The notes: generated by a model from the letters alone, not told the origin. A DNA stretch of 25,666 nucleotides from CAG-390 sp051867815 (GCA_051867815.1 JBJDZD010000142.1:1-25666), one strand, 5' to 3'. Shown: positions 16,134 to 24,907, counted from the stretch's first letter. Made by a program: numbers and translations.

Positions 16134-16556
16134 ATGAAAAAGCTTACATTGATCCTTCTTGCGCTTGTGACGTGCATATCCCTCGCGGCTTGCGCAGGCG
16201 AGGGCGAAACGACCACCGAGCCTGAGGGAACCGTTGAGACCTCCGACGTCGGAGAGACCACCGTTGCCGGCACGGACGAGACCACGGAGGAAGTATTCAC
16301 CGGCTACAAGGTAACGGTAACGGACGCAAGCGGCAATCCCATCGCCGGCGTTCAGATCCAGATGTGCGATTCCAAGGGCTGCCGCATGCCTGCACCCACC
16401 GGCGAGGACGGCACGGTTAAATTTAATTATGACGAAAGCGACTACCACGTTCTCATTGCCGCGGCAGTTGAGGGCTACGTCGTCAACACCTCGGAAGAGT
16501 ACTACTTCGAGAACGGCGGCAAGGAGCTGACGATAGTTCTGGAAAAGGCGAGCTGA
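16134..16556 (+). CDS. Small lipoprotein with a carboxypeptidase-regulatory/CnaB-like domain
   Basis: A 140-residue exported lipoprotein. The signal peptide ends in SLAAC, with lipidated Cys 20. It is followed by a Thr/Glu-rich linker (about 21-55). Residues about 57-138 form a small beta domain, YKVTVTDASGNPIAGVQIQM at its start, resembling carboxypeptidase regulatory-like or Cna-B folds, with an acidic DESDYHVLIAA hairpin and ELTIVL at the end. Two Cys (78 and 83, MCDSKGC) lie in the outside-facing domain and could form a disulfide. No catalytic motif is seen. The gene has its own promoter, is divergent from the protease operon and convergent with the redox module, and ends before a shared terminator. 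Function unknown. Confidence 0.85.
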   Translation: MKKLTLILLALVTCISLAACAGEGETTTEPEGTVETSDVGETTVAGTDETTEEVFTGYKVTVTDASGNPIAGVQIQMCDSKGCRMPAPTGEDGTVKFNYDESDYHVLIAAAVEGYVVNTSEEYYFENGGKELTIVLEKAS

Positions 16557-16575
16557 TTGCCTGTCATAAACTTAA

Positions 16576-16607
16576 AAGCCCGAAGCGCACGCTTCGGGCT
16601 TGTTTTT
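16576..16607. terminator. Bidirectional rho-independent terminator between convergent genes
   Basis: A perfect 11-bp stem pairs 16576-16586 (AAGCCCGAAGC) with 16591-16601 (GCTTCGGGCTT), with loop GCAC. On the plus strand GTTTTT follows, ending the small lipoprotein transcript. On the minus strand a short T run also follows, so it probably ends the redox-module transcript as well, whose stop codon lies at 16608-16606. Confidence 0.85.
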
Positions 16608-18069
16608 ATTTCATGGCGTCTTCAATGGCGGCTTTGAGGGTGTCGTAGTCGACCGAGCCGTCAAATCTGGCGGTGATGACGCCGTCCGGGTCAAGCACGA
16701 CCGTCATAGGCCACGTGTCGCCTCCGCCGAGGGCGTAGAAGAAGGTGTCGCCCTCCGCGCCCTGTCCGAAGAGCAGCTTGGTGTCGGGGTAGTTCGCCGC
16801 TATGAATTCCTCTGCGGTGCTTGCGTTATAAAAGGAGTGAACGGCGACGAAGACCGCCTTTCCGTCGTATTCCGCGGCAAGCTCGTCAAAGTGCGGAAGC
16901 TCGGCAACGCAGGGGCCGCACCAGGTTCCCCAGAAATTGATAACGCGAACGCGGCTGTTGGTGGTTGCAACGCTGAAGCCGAAGGTCTGGTCGGAATTGT
17001 AGAGGGGGATGACCTCGTCGGGGCAGAGCTGACCGACCTCGGCACCCGTAGCCGCCTCGGGAGCTTTGTCGATAAAGTTGTAATAAACGAGCGAACAAAC
17101 GAGAACGAGCGCAAGCACGGCGGCAACTATGCGTTTGCCTAGTTTGCTTCTTTTGACGGTCTTTGCATCCGCTTCGAGGTCGCCCGTCAGCTCGGGACCG
17201 CCGGGCGTGCCGGGGTCAAGCAGAAAACGCGGGCCGCGGCGGTATATTGCTGAGGTCGGGCATGCGGATATGCAGTCGCCGCATTGAATACATTCGGTGT
17301 CGCCGACGCGCGAAATATCCATTTTGCAAACGCTTTGGCAGACGCCGCATTCGGTGCATTTGACCTTGTCGACCGAAACTCCGACGAAGGATATCTTATT
17401 GAAAAGGCCGTAGATCAGTCCGAGCGGGCAGAAGAAACGGCAGAAGAAGCGGTAGATAAAGACCGCACCGGTCACAAATACGACAAGGAGGAAGAATTTC
17501 CACGTAAAGAGCGGGCCGAGCATGCCGAAAAGGTTCTCGTTGCTCGGGTTTGAGAGCAGACCGATCGCGCCCTCAAGAGTTCCCGCGGGACATATGTATT
17601 TGCAGAAAGCCGGCAGAACAAACTCGCGGAAGGCGTAGATGAGGGGCAAAATAATGACGAAAACCGCCAAGATCACGTATTTGAGCTTGGAAAGTATCTT
17701 GGTAAAGCGGCTCTTTCCGAGCTTCGGGGTCTTGATCTTATAAAGCAGATCCTGAATAAGACCGAAGGGACACAAAAATCCGCAGATCCATCTTCCCAAA
17801 AGGAGAGCGTACAGCAGGATGATTCCGACCATATAATACGGAATGGACTTGTTTGCCGCCGTCAGCGCATTCTGAAGCGACCCGAGGGGGCATGCGGCGG
17901 CAGCTCCGGGGCAGGAATAGCAGTTGATGCCCGGGGCGCAGATGCCTTTTAAGGGACCGTTGTAGATTCGACCGTTGCCAAATCCCTTGAGGTTGGCGTT
18001 GAAAAGCAGGGCGGCATACAGCTGTATGAGTCGGCGCTTGGTCGGTATAAGCTTTTTGATATATTTCAT
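16606..18069 (-). CDS. NapH-like 4Fe-4S membrane polyferredoxin fused to a TlpA-type thioredoxin domain
   Basis: A 487-residue fusion starting at the ATG at 18069, which has GAGGTGG upstream; a longer start at 18111 would overlap the upstream gene. The N-terminal half is like NapH/CcoG membrane polyferredoxins, with several TM helices and paired CxxxCP motifs (C96/C100, C156/C160, C210/C214) plus a Cys-rich N-terminal loop (C44, C50, C53, C60). Two ferredoxin-type CxxCxxCxxxC sets follow (C238-C248 and C260-C270), then a TM helix (about 312-333). The C-terminal part (about 345-487) is a TlpA/ResA-like thioredoxin with WCGPC (C384, C387) and the cis-Pro region TWP (454). The clusters should face the cytosol and the thioredoxin the outside, so electrons could be passed across the membrane to reduce exported disulfides. 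It follows the CD1871A-like gene by 14 nt. Confidence 0.88.
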   Translation of the reverse strand: MKYIKKLIPTKRRLIQLYAALLFNANLKGFGNGRIYNGPLKGICAPGINCYSCPGAAAACPLGSLQNALTAANKSIPYYMVGIILLYALLLGRWICGFLCPFGLIQDLLYKIKTPKLGKSRFTKILSKLKYVILAVFVIILPLIYAFREFVLPAFCKYICPAGTLEGAIGLLSNPSNENLFGMLGPLFTWKFFLLVVFVTGAVFIYRFFCRFFCPLGLIYGLFNKISFVGVSVDKVKCTECGVCQSVCKMDISRVGDTECIQCGDCISACPTSAIYRRGPRFLLDPGTPGGPELTGDLEADAKTVKRSKLGKRIVAAVLALVLVCSLVYYNFIDKAPEAATGAEVGQLCPDEVIPLYNSDQTFGFSVATTNSRVRVINFWGTWCGPCVAELPHFDELAAEYDGKAVFVAVHSFYNASTAEEFIAANYPDTKLLFGQGAEGDTFFYALGGGDTWPMTVVLDPDGVITARFDGSVDYDTLKAAIEDAMK

Positions 18070-18083
18070 TGTTTCCACCTCAC

Positions 18084-18857
18084 TTAACCGAGACCGATGC
18101 ACTCGGTGCAAATCCTGATCGCCTTTTGCAGAACGTCGAAAAAGCCGTCGTGAAAGGTGCCGATAACGATGAGGGCACAGGCGACGCCGAGGAGCGCAAG
18201 GCGGACGATTTTCGTGCGATGCCCCGGATCGTTACCTACCGTAACTTCCGCTTTTACTCCCTCGGACAGCGCAATTTTTGTCTGCGATATCTCTCTCTCC
18301 GCACTCCTTTCGTCAAGCACGGAAAGGACGGTCATAAGCACCGCGGAGACGGCGGCACCGACGGCAAGCCACAGGACGGTACGCAAAATTGCCGGCGTGA
18401 GGTTTTCAACGGTGTAGGCGTCAAAGTCGCAGAGAACGACGACGGAGGGAATGAACGCCGCCGCGCACAGCACCGCGCACACGGCACGCATCAGCCGGCG
18501 CTGATCGCGCTCTTTTTGTATTTTTGCGTTGATCTCCTCGCCGCATGTAACGGTCGAGAGCTTTTTTTGCATTATCGCGAGTCGAACAAAGACGTTATTC
18601 TGACTTTTTTTGCTCTTTTTTGCTTTCGGAAGGAAAATATCGAGTAAAATTCCGGCAACGACGGCGCCTGCGGCGACCCAAAGCGGAATTGCAAATCTTG
18701 CATATTGCTTCCCGACGCTTTCGGGAGTGTAGGGCGTGTCGCCCGAGCCGTATATGGTGCAGGCCGACACGATCAGGCATGCCGCCGCAATTGCAATCGC
18801 CGCCGATACGGCTATACCGCAGGCGGTATGTATCAGCCGCAGTTTTTTATCGTCCAT
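18084..18857 (-). CDS. Multi-TM membrane protein ending in a CD1871A-like CxxC tail
   Basis: A 257-residue integral membrane protein. Hydrophobic segments are seen at about 10-33, 54-76, 122-143, 158-181 and 217-235. A positively charged stretch (KAKKSKKS) and a charged loop lie between helices 2 and 3. The last 45 residues (from about 213) resemble the small CD1871A-family CxxC proteins of Clostridia, ending ICTECIGLG with Cys 250 and Cys 253. Those are normally short stand-alone proteins; here the tail is joined to four extra helices. The ATG at 18857 has AAAGGAG seven bases upstream. It is first in a two-gene transcript with the polyferredoxin-thioredoxin gene, so it is probably a redox partner. 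The N-terminal part was not recognised. Confidence 0.8.
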   Translation of the reverse strand: MDDKKLRLIHTACGIAVSAAIAIAAACLIVSACTIYGSGDTPYTPESVGKQYARFAIPLWVAAGAVVAGILLDIFLPKAKKSKKSQNNVFVRLAIMQKKLSTVTCGEEINAKIQKERDQRRLMRAVCAVLCAAAFIPSVVVLCDFDAYTVENLTPAILRTVLWLAVGAAVSAVLMTVLSVLDERSAEREISQTKIALSEGVKAEVTVGNDPGHRTKIVRLALLGVACALIVIGTFHDGFFDVLQKAIRICTECIGLG

Positions 18858-18902
18858 GAATGTACTCCTTTCAAGAGTGACCTCCGCAAATTATCTCATA
18901 AT

Positions 18903-18931
18903 ATTATAACATAAAAAGCAATAAATGTCAA
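18903..18931 (-). promoter_or_regulatory. Consensus sigma-A promoter of the redox module
   Basis: On the minus strand a perfect TTGACA (18931-18926), 17 bp, and a perfect TATAAT (18908-18903), with TGT before the -10 (extended -10). The predicted start near 18896 gives a leader of about 40 nt. A fully consensus promoter suggests strong, probably constitutive expression unless a repressor acts. Confidence 0.85.
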
Positions 18932-19076
18932 ATCATATTTACAACATCAAATCAAGAGCAATATTTGTCTTGCTATGCCGCGCATTAGTCCTCTTGAGCT
19001 TTTTGTGAAAAATCGACAAAATGCACAAGCGTTTTAAGTGTTGTCGGGAGATGTTCATACAGAATTAATATATTTA

Positions 19077-19085
19077 TGTTATACT
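19077..19085 (+). promoter_or_regulatory. Extended -10 promoter of the Gld-like ABC operon
   Basis: TGT (19077-19079) followed by TATACT (19080-19085) makes an extended -10 box about 55 nt before the ATG at 19141. No good -35 lies at 17 bp; the nearest candidate, TTCATA at 19054-19059, is 20 bp away. The promoter is therefore weaker and less certain than the others in the window. Confidence 0.5.
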
Positions 19086-19140
19086 ATACTCCGTGTAAAA
19101 ATATCTTGCGCCGCGAGGCGCATGCGAAAGGATCACCGAA

Positions 19141-20298
19141 ATGATAAAAATTTCTCACCTGGTGAAAAACTACGGCTCGTTTACTGCCGTGGATGATATC
19201 AGCTTTGAAGTTGCAAAGGGCGAGGTGTTGGGCTTCCTCGGTCCGAACGGTGCCGGCAAGAGTACGACCATGAATATGCTGACCGGCTATCTTTCCTCAA
19301 CTTCCGGCTCGATAAAGATAGGCGGAGTTGATATACTTGACGATCCGCTCAACGCCAAAAGACTGATCGGCTACCTGCCCGAGCAGCCGCCCCTCTATCC
19401 CGATATGACCGTCTGGGAGTACCTATGCTTTGCTTACGACCTCAAAAATTGTAAGCTCAATAAGGAAAAGCACCTCGGCGAGATCTGCGAGGTCGTCAAG
19501 ATCAACGACGTGCGCAACCGCATGCTCAAAAACCTTTCAAAGGGCTACAAGCAGCGCGTAGGCATCGCGCAGGCTCTCGTCGGCAATCCGCCCGTCATCA
19601 TCTTCGACGAGCCGACCATCGGCCTCGACCCCAAGCAGATAATCGAGATACGAAACCTTATCCGTACCCTCGGCAAGGAGCATACCGTCATCCTCTCCAC
19701 GCATATTTTGCAGGAGGTTCAGGCGGTTTGCGACCGAATAGTTATCATCAATAAGGGAAAGATCGTTGCGGACGAGCTGACGGAGAATATTTCCCGTGCC
19801 GTTGAGAACACGCGCCGTTTCAACGTTAAGATAAGCGGCCCCCAGCGCGACGTCCTCTCCATGCTCCGCAATCTCCCCGGAATATGCTATGCGGAGGTGC
19901 TTGCCGCGCGCGACGGCGACGCTTACACCTACATGATCGAGAGCGAGGTCGGCATTGACATCCGCAAGAAGCTCTTCTGGACGCTTGCCGAGAGAAAATG
20001 GCCCCTCATCGGCATGGAAGCTCTCGGAATGAGCATCGAGGACATCTTCATTGCCGTCGTCGATAAGACCGCGCCTGCCAAGGCAGAGCGGCGCGCGAAG
20101 AAAAAGAACCGATATGAGGGCGTTCGCGCGGCCGAGGAGAAGGAGATCGCATCCGATATCGTCGATAAGACCATAGAGGAACAGAAAAACGCTTCCTATG
20201 ATGAGGACGAGCCTCAGTCCGCTTATTATGAAGATCACACCGTCAAGGAAGATACGTTTGCTCCCGAAAACAAGGAAGAGAAGGAGGACAATGAATAA
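19141..20298 (+). CDS. ABC transporter ATP-binding protein, GldA-like
   Basis: A 385-residue ABC ATPase. Motifs are Walker A GPNGAGKS (34-41), Q-loop near LPEQPPLYPDMTV, signature LSKGYKQ (132-138), Walker B IIFDEP (153-158) and H-loop STH (H188). The core resembles GldA/CcmA-type exporters' ATPases, about 300 residues. An extra C-terminal tail (about 300-385) is highly charged, Lys/Glu/Asp-rich, and probably disordered. The ribosome binding site is AAAGGA. The stop overlaps the next gene's ATG by one base (TAATG), so it is the first gene of a coupled ABC operon. It should provide energy for the permease encoded next; the substrate is unknown. Confidence 0.92.
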   Translation: MIKISHLVKNYGSFTAVDDISFEVAKGEVLGFLGPNGAGKSTTMNMLTGYLSSTSGSIKIGGVDILDDPLNAKRLIGYLPEQPPLYPDMTVWEYLCFAYDLKNCKLNKEKHLGEICEVVKINDVRNRMLKNLSKGYKQRVGIAQALVGNPPVIIFDEPTIGLDPKQIIEIRNLIRTLGKEHTVILSTHILQEVQAVCDRIVIINKGKIVADELTENISRAVENTRRFNVKISGPQRDVLSMLRNLPGICYAEVLAARDGDAYTYMIESEVGIDIRKKLFWTLAERKWPLIGMEALGMSIEDIFIAVVDKTAPAKAERRAKKKNRYEGVRAAEEKEIASDIVDKTIEEQKNASYDEDEPQSAYYEDHTVKEDTFAPENKEEKEDNE

Positions 20299-21065
20299 TG
20301 CTTGCCATTTATAAGAAAGAAATGCGTTCGTATTTCATCAACCCGGTGGGATACGTGTTCATCGGTGTCTTTTTGGCTCTTTCCGCTGCGGTTTGCTGCT
20401 ACACCACTCTCCAGAGCAATACGTACAGCACCTCATCCTACTACTATTTCCTCGTGCTGTCCATGATAATCATAATTCCGCTTCTCACGATGAGGACCTT
20501 CTCCGAGGAGCGCAAGATGAGAACCGAGCAGATGCTTCTGACCGCTCCGGTTTCCATTACGGGAATGGTCATGGGCAAGTTCCTTGCTGCAATGAGCATT
20601 TACAGCGGATGCCTTGCAGTGTCCTGCATTAACCTCATCCCCCTCTACGTTATCGGCGCGCAGGAAAGTGCCGCAAACGACGGTGACACGATCGGCCCCG
20701 TGACCCCGGAGATCATTGGCTCGCTTATCGGCGTTCTTCTTATCGGAAGCGTGTTCATCGCCATTGGCATCCTCGTTTCGTCCATGACGGAAAATCAGCT
20801 CTCCGCCGCCGTTATCACCATTGCGGTGCTTGCCGTGATGCTCATACTCAATATGCTCAACACCGTCGGCTCCGAGGAAGAGGGCACAAGACTTATCAAT
20901 AACTATGTAATTCGCTACGTCATCGACTGGATAAGCGTCATCTCGCGCTTCACGAATTTCCAACACGGAATTCTTGATTGGTCGGCACTTCTTTATTACG
21001 TATCAATGACCTTTATCGCCATTTACCTGACGGTGCGCGTTTACGAGCGCCGCCGCTGGGCTTAA
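20298..21065 (+). CDS. ABC transporter permease, GldF-like (ABC-2 type)
   Basis: A 255-residue integral membrane protein with six probable TM helices, starting MLAIYKKEMRSYFINPVGYV. This KKEMRSYFxxPVGYV opening is typical of GldF and related ABC-2 permeases. A conserved cytoplasmic loop, RTFSEERKMRTEQMLLTAPV, follows the second helix. The C-terminus ends in a basic RVYERRRWA. An AAGGAGG ribosome binding site lies in the end of the ATPase gene. Named by likeness to gliding-motility GldF, but gliding is not implied. Confidence 0.9.
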   Translation: MLAIYKKEMRSYFINPVGYVFIGVFLALSAAVCCYTTLQSNTYSTSSYYYFLVLSMIIIIPLLTMRTFSEERKMRTEQMLLTAPVSITGMVMGKFLAAMSIYSGCLAVSCINLIPLYVIGAQESAANDGDTIGPVTPEIIGSLIGVLLIGSVFIAIGILVSSMTENQLSAAVITIAVLAVMLILNMLNTVGSEEEGTRLINNYVIRYVIDWISVISRFTNFQHGILDWSALLYYVSMTFIAIYLTVRVYERRRWA

Positions 21066-21086
21066 GAGAAAGTGAGGACAGAAATA

Positions 21087-22679
21087 ATGAAAAATTCCGC
21101 TTTCTCATCCCGTAAACTTAAGTACGGAAGCCTTTCCGTAGCCATGACCTGCGTTATCATCGCCGCAGTCGTGCTTTTCAACGGCGTATTCAAGCTGCTT
21201 GCGGACAAGTATCTCTGGTACACCGACCTCACTCGCGACGAGATCTACACGCTCTCGGACGTTGCCGTTTCGGCACTCGAAAACGTGGATAAGGACGTAA
21301 CCATCCTCTTCTGCGATGACCCCGACAATCTTGAGGAAGACTATTTCAGCAGAATGGTCTACAAGACCGCACTCGGCCTTGCGGCGAAGAACGAGCACGT
21401 AAGCGTGGAGACCGTCAATATCTGGCGTGAGCCGTCGGCTGTCAACCGCTTCAAGAACAATTCCAAGGACACCATCTACTCAAGCGATATCATCATCCAC
21501 TCCGGCACGGAGTTCCGCGTATACAGGCTCAAGTCCATGTTCATATTCAACGACACCAACTCGTCCACTCCCTGGGCTTATAACGGCGAAAAGAAGATAG
21601 TCTCCGGCGTTCTTGCCGTCACTCAGGCAGAATCGCCCATAGCCTGCATCACCTATAACCACGGCGAGCCATTCGTGACGTCATCCGATCTTAACGAGAC
21701 CCAATACATTATATCGACACTTGAGGACGGCGGCTACAAGGTACAGCTGATCGACCTTGCAAGGGAAGAGATCCCCGAGGATTGCAGGCTGATGGTCGTT
21801 TACGATCCGCAGGATGATTTCCTCGCGGCAGACGGCGTTTCCACGATCTCCGAGATCGAAAAGCTTGACCGTTTCCTTGACGGCACCAACGCCCTCATGG
21901 TATTCGTCAACCCCACGACGCCCGTAATGCCCAATCTCGAGGAATACCTTGAGGAGTGGGGCGTTAAGTTCGACCGCCACACCAACAATCTGGGCGTGAC
22001 CGAGGGCACCGCTATCCGCGACTATGAGAATTCCCTCACCCAGGACGGATTGACCGTTATCGGCAGCTATGCCACCTACGGCCTCGGCGCATCCCTGCAC
22101 AGCGACCTGCGCACCACCTATCCGCCCAAGGTCATTTTCAAGAATGCAATGGGCATCTCCTATTCCGATACCTATGTAAAGACCCCGTATAAGGACGACG
22201 AGGACAGCTCCTACTCCTTTGAGTACGGCTCTTACTATAAGGATGGCGTTTCGCGCGCAATGTACGACGTTTTCCTTTCCCCCTCAACCGCAAGTGCCGT
22301 TGTCGGCACGTCCGTCGTGGATAAGGCAAGCGCGACCAACCCCTTCAAGCTGATGACGCTCACCCGCGAATCGAGAATGGTCGATAACCAGAATGAGGAC
22401 TACTCATACGTTCTCGCGTGCGGCTCGACGGACTTCCTTTCCAGCACGCTCCTTCTCTCCAATACCTATGGCAACTGCGACATGATGCTCAGCGCACTCC
22501 GCGCGACCGGCCGCGAGTTCATCCCCGTGGGACTTGATATCAAGCCCTTCGCATCCAAAGATATCACCACGCTTACCACGGCGCAGGCTAACCGTTACAC
22601 CGTTGTTCTCATCCTTTTGCCCACCGTCGTAACCTTAGCGGCAGGCATTTACGTTCTTGTAAGGAGAAAGTACAGATGA
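21087..22679 (+). CDS. GldG-like ABC auxiliary protein with two terminal TM helices
   Basis: A 530-residue protein from the ATG at 21087, with GAGG upstream; an alternative GTG at 21072 has a weaker site. One TM helix lies near residues 14-38. It is followed by a large extracytoplasmic region with LTRDEIYTLSD near 48-58, typical of GldG/ABC_transp_aux proteins, and a second TM helix at the C-terminus (about 505-525, before RRKYR). Family members assemble with GldF-like permeases. The gene sits 21 nt after the permease gene and its stop overlaps the next start by four bases (ATGA). Function and cargo are unknown. Confidence 0.88.
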   Translation: MKNSAFSSRKLKYGSLSVAMTCVIIAAVVLFNGVFKLLADKYLWYTDLTRDEIYTLSDVAVSALENVDKDVTILFCDDPDNLEEDYFSRMVYKTALGLAAKNEHVSVETVNIWREPSAVNRFKNNSKDTIYSSDIIIHSGTEFRVYRLKSMFIFNDTNSSTPWAYNGEKKIVSGVLAVTQAESPIACITYNHGEPFVTSSDLNETQYIISTLEDGGYKVQLIDLAREEIPEDCRLMVVYDPQDDFLAADGVSTISEIEKLDRFLDGTNALMVFVNPTTPVMPNLEEYLEEWGVKFDRHTNNLGVTEGTAIRDYENSLTQDGLTVIGSYATYGLGASLHSDLRTTYPPKVIFKNAMGISYSDTYVKTPYKDDEDSSYSFEYGSYYKDGVSRAMYDVFLSPSTASAVVGTSVVDKASATNPFKLMTLTRESRMVDNQNEDYSYVLACGSTDFLSSTLLLSNTYGNCDMMLSALRATGREFIPVGLDIKPFASKDITTLTTAQANRYTVVLILLPTVVTLAAGIYVLVRRKYR

Positions 22680-24898
22680 CGGATCAGCGCAAGGTAATTA
22701 ACGAAAGTCCCGCGCGCCTTCGCAAACGCCGTTCGTCTGCGAAAGCACAGCGAAACTGGATAATCGCGCTTGCAGTTCTGATAGTTCTTTTGATAGTTGC
22801 CTTCTGCGTTGTCGATTACATCGTCGGAATAATTTATTTTGAGGATCTTGACGGCACGCAGTACACCATCAAGCAAAAGAACGGCATCTACGTTATGTGC
22901 GATGCCACGGGCGCAACGCTCGAGCTTTCCGTTTCCGCGGACATCGAAGAAAATCTGTATATTTACGTGACCGCCCTCGGCACCGAGGTCAAGGTCGATC
23001 CCGATACGGGTATAAATACGGTCTATTCCGTCGTTGATACGGTTGAGGGCGAGGAGCTGAACAAAAGAGGGGACAGAATCCAGATCTTCAAGCAGATAAA
23101 ACAGGAGGATATAGACACCATTGAAGTCTATAATGAATACGGAAAGTATGTCTTCTACGTTGATAAGGACGGAGATTTCCAGATAAAGGGCTTTGAGGGT
23201 CACCCCTTCAATCAAGTAATGTTCTCCAGTCTCGCCGTTTCCTGCGGCTATACGCTTTCAACGAGAAAGATAGTTGACCCCATTAAGGACGAAAACGGCC
23301 TTTATACCGAGTACGGCCTTGCCGCCGAGACAAGAGTGGACGAGGAAGGCAACGAATACGATTACGAGCCTTATTGGTACAGAATTACCGACGTCAACGG
23401 CAATCAGCAAACGATGCTCATCGGCGACCCCGTCCCCTCGCGCACGGGCTATTACGTAAAGCTTGTCGACAGAGACGCCGTATACGTAATGAATTACGGC
23501 ATTGACGGCTCTTATCTCGGTATGTACGACGGCAAGACCTACGACAGCATCGAGAGCGTTCTCCACGTTCCGATCGAACAGTTCGTTACTCCCTTGGTGA
23601 ACTATCCAATGGAAATGAACAACTATTTCGAAGTTGATTTCTTTGCGATCTGGGACGGGGAAACCTTCATGTCGATGCCGGAGGACGTATCCGAAGAGGA
23701 GCTTAAGAAATACGATCCGATAGTATCCTTCGCATATTGGGACCTTGAGGAGAGAAATGGCACCTTCTATGCCAACACCCCCTACATCCTCGGCCACCCG
23801 GAGGGATACGTGGCAAACGACACCTCCATCGACACCTGCCTGCAGTCCTTTTATCAGCTCCAGCCGCTCGGCGTCGTCGAGCTTGGCGTTGACGACGACG
23901 ATATGAAGGAATACGGGCTTGACAATCCCGAATTCGTCATTTTCTTCACCTTCCTTGAGAAATACGACCATTGGATATTCATCAGCGAGGAAACGGAGCG
24001 CGGCACGCGCTATATGACCTCGGGTATTTACGATTTCATCGTTGAAGTCGAGAGCACGTCCCTGCCATTCCTTGAATACACCAAGAACGATTGGGTCGAC
24101 GATCTCTATTTTTCCATGAACCTTGCATGGGCGACTAAGATCGAGGTCGAATACAACGGAATCTATTACACCTTTGAGCTTGATAACAGCCTTTCCGACT
24201 CCGTCACCAACAAGGAATGCTCTGCTGACGCGGAGAAAAAGGGAAGCATCTCCTCCGACCAAATGACCATCGTGGCGACCGATTCCCTCGGCGGCAGGAT
24301 GGAGGCAGTCTCCGAGCTGACGGTGGTTGATACAAAGGGATACAAATGGGTCATCGACCATGAAACGGTCAAGGCGTATAATTCCGAAGGTGAAAAAGTA
24401 AGCATCAAGGGTGCGTACAAAGCCAAGGCGGCGCGCGGAGAAGAGGTTGTCGTGCTTTACGGTGCCATTGAAACCGAGGACGGCAATTACGTTTACGTCG
24501 ATTCGGATAAGATTCGCATAACCACCAAGGAAGGTGCACCCGTTAAGGAATATCTCCGCTTCGGTATGTCCAACTTCCGTAAGTTCTTCAGCTCGATGCT
24601 CTACGCGTCAAAGCAGGGAAGCGTTCACGACGGAATGAACGGCCTGACAGAGGAAGAGGTTGACACCATTCTTGCCAACCGCGATAATTACGACGTAAGG
24701 ATCAAGGTTACCACCTCCTTCAAGGACACGGTATACGATTTTAAGTATTATTACTACTCCGAGCGTGCGGCAATGATCACGGTCAACGACGGCGACGGCG
24801 AATTCCGTGTGCTTCGCTCGTTCACAAAGAAGATAGCCGAGGACGCCGCAAAGGTCATCACCGGCGACCCCATAAAGGCAACAGATAAATATTCGTAA
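22676..24898 (+). CDS. DUF4340-type membrane-anchored protein
   Basis: A 740-residue protein with a basic N-terminus (RLRKRRSSAK) and one TM helix (about 28-54), the rest facing outside. It has many acidic, beta-rich stretches. The repeated EYGLAAE/EYGLDNPE-like pieces (DENGLYTEYGLAAET; DMKEYGLDNPEFVIFF) are of the kind seen in DUF4340 domains, and the gene follows a GldG-like gene as DUF4340 genes commonly do. Translation is coupled to the GldG-like gene by a four-base overlap. No catalytic motif is seen. A structural or scaffold role around the ABC exporter is inferred. The DUF4340 call rests on recall of the family and context, so it is moderate. Confidence 0.75.
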   Translation: MTDQRKVINESPARLRKRRSSAKAQRNWIIALAVLIVLLIVAFCVVDYIVGIIYFEDLDGTQYTIKQKNGIYVMCDATGATLELSVSADIEENLYIYVTALGTEVKVDPDTGINTVYSVVDTVEGEELNKRGDRIQIFKQIKQEDIDTIEVYNEYGKYVFYVDKDGDFQIKGFEGHPFNQVMFSSLAVSCGYTLSTRKIVDPIKDENGLYTEYGLAAETRVDEEGNEYDYEPYWYRITDVNGNQQTMLIGDPVPSRTGYYVKLVDRDAVYVMNYGIDGSYLGMYDGKTYDSIESVLHVPIEQFVTPLVNYPMEMNNYFEVDFFAIWDGETFMSMPEDVSEEELKKYDPIVSFAYWDLEERNGTFYANTPYILGHPEGYVANDTSIDTCLQSFYQLQPLGVVELGVDDDDMKEYGLDNPEFVIFFTFLEKYDHWIFISEETERGTRYMTSGIYDFIVEVESTSLPFLEYTKNDWVDDLYFSMNLAWATKIEVEYNGIYYTFELDNSLSDSVTNKECSADAEKKGSISSDQMTIVATDSLGGRMEAVSELTVVDTKGYKWVIDHETVKAYNSEGEKVSIKGAYKAKAARGEEVVVLYGAIETEDGNYVYVDSDKIRITTKEGAPVKEYLRFGMSNFRKFFSSMLYASKQGSVHDGMNGLTEEEVDTILANRDNYDVRIKVTTSFKDTVYDFKYYYYSERAAMITVNDGDGEFRVLRSFTKKIAEDAAKVITGDPIKATDKYS

Positions 24899-24907
24899 AC
24901 CCCAAAG

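Noticed and set aside
18070..18111. Upstream start for the polyferredoxin-thioredoxin gene
   Set aside because: It would overlap the preceding gene by 28 nt and add a non-conserved stretch; the ATG at 18069 has a GAGGTGG site and a natural N-terminus.
19141..24898. Calling the ABC operon gliding motility
   Set aside because: Only the ABC part is present; no SprA, GldK-N or other gliding genes are visible, and the lineage appears to be Clostridia.
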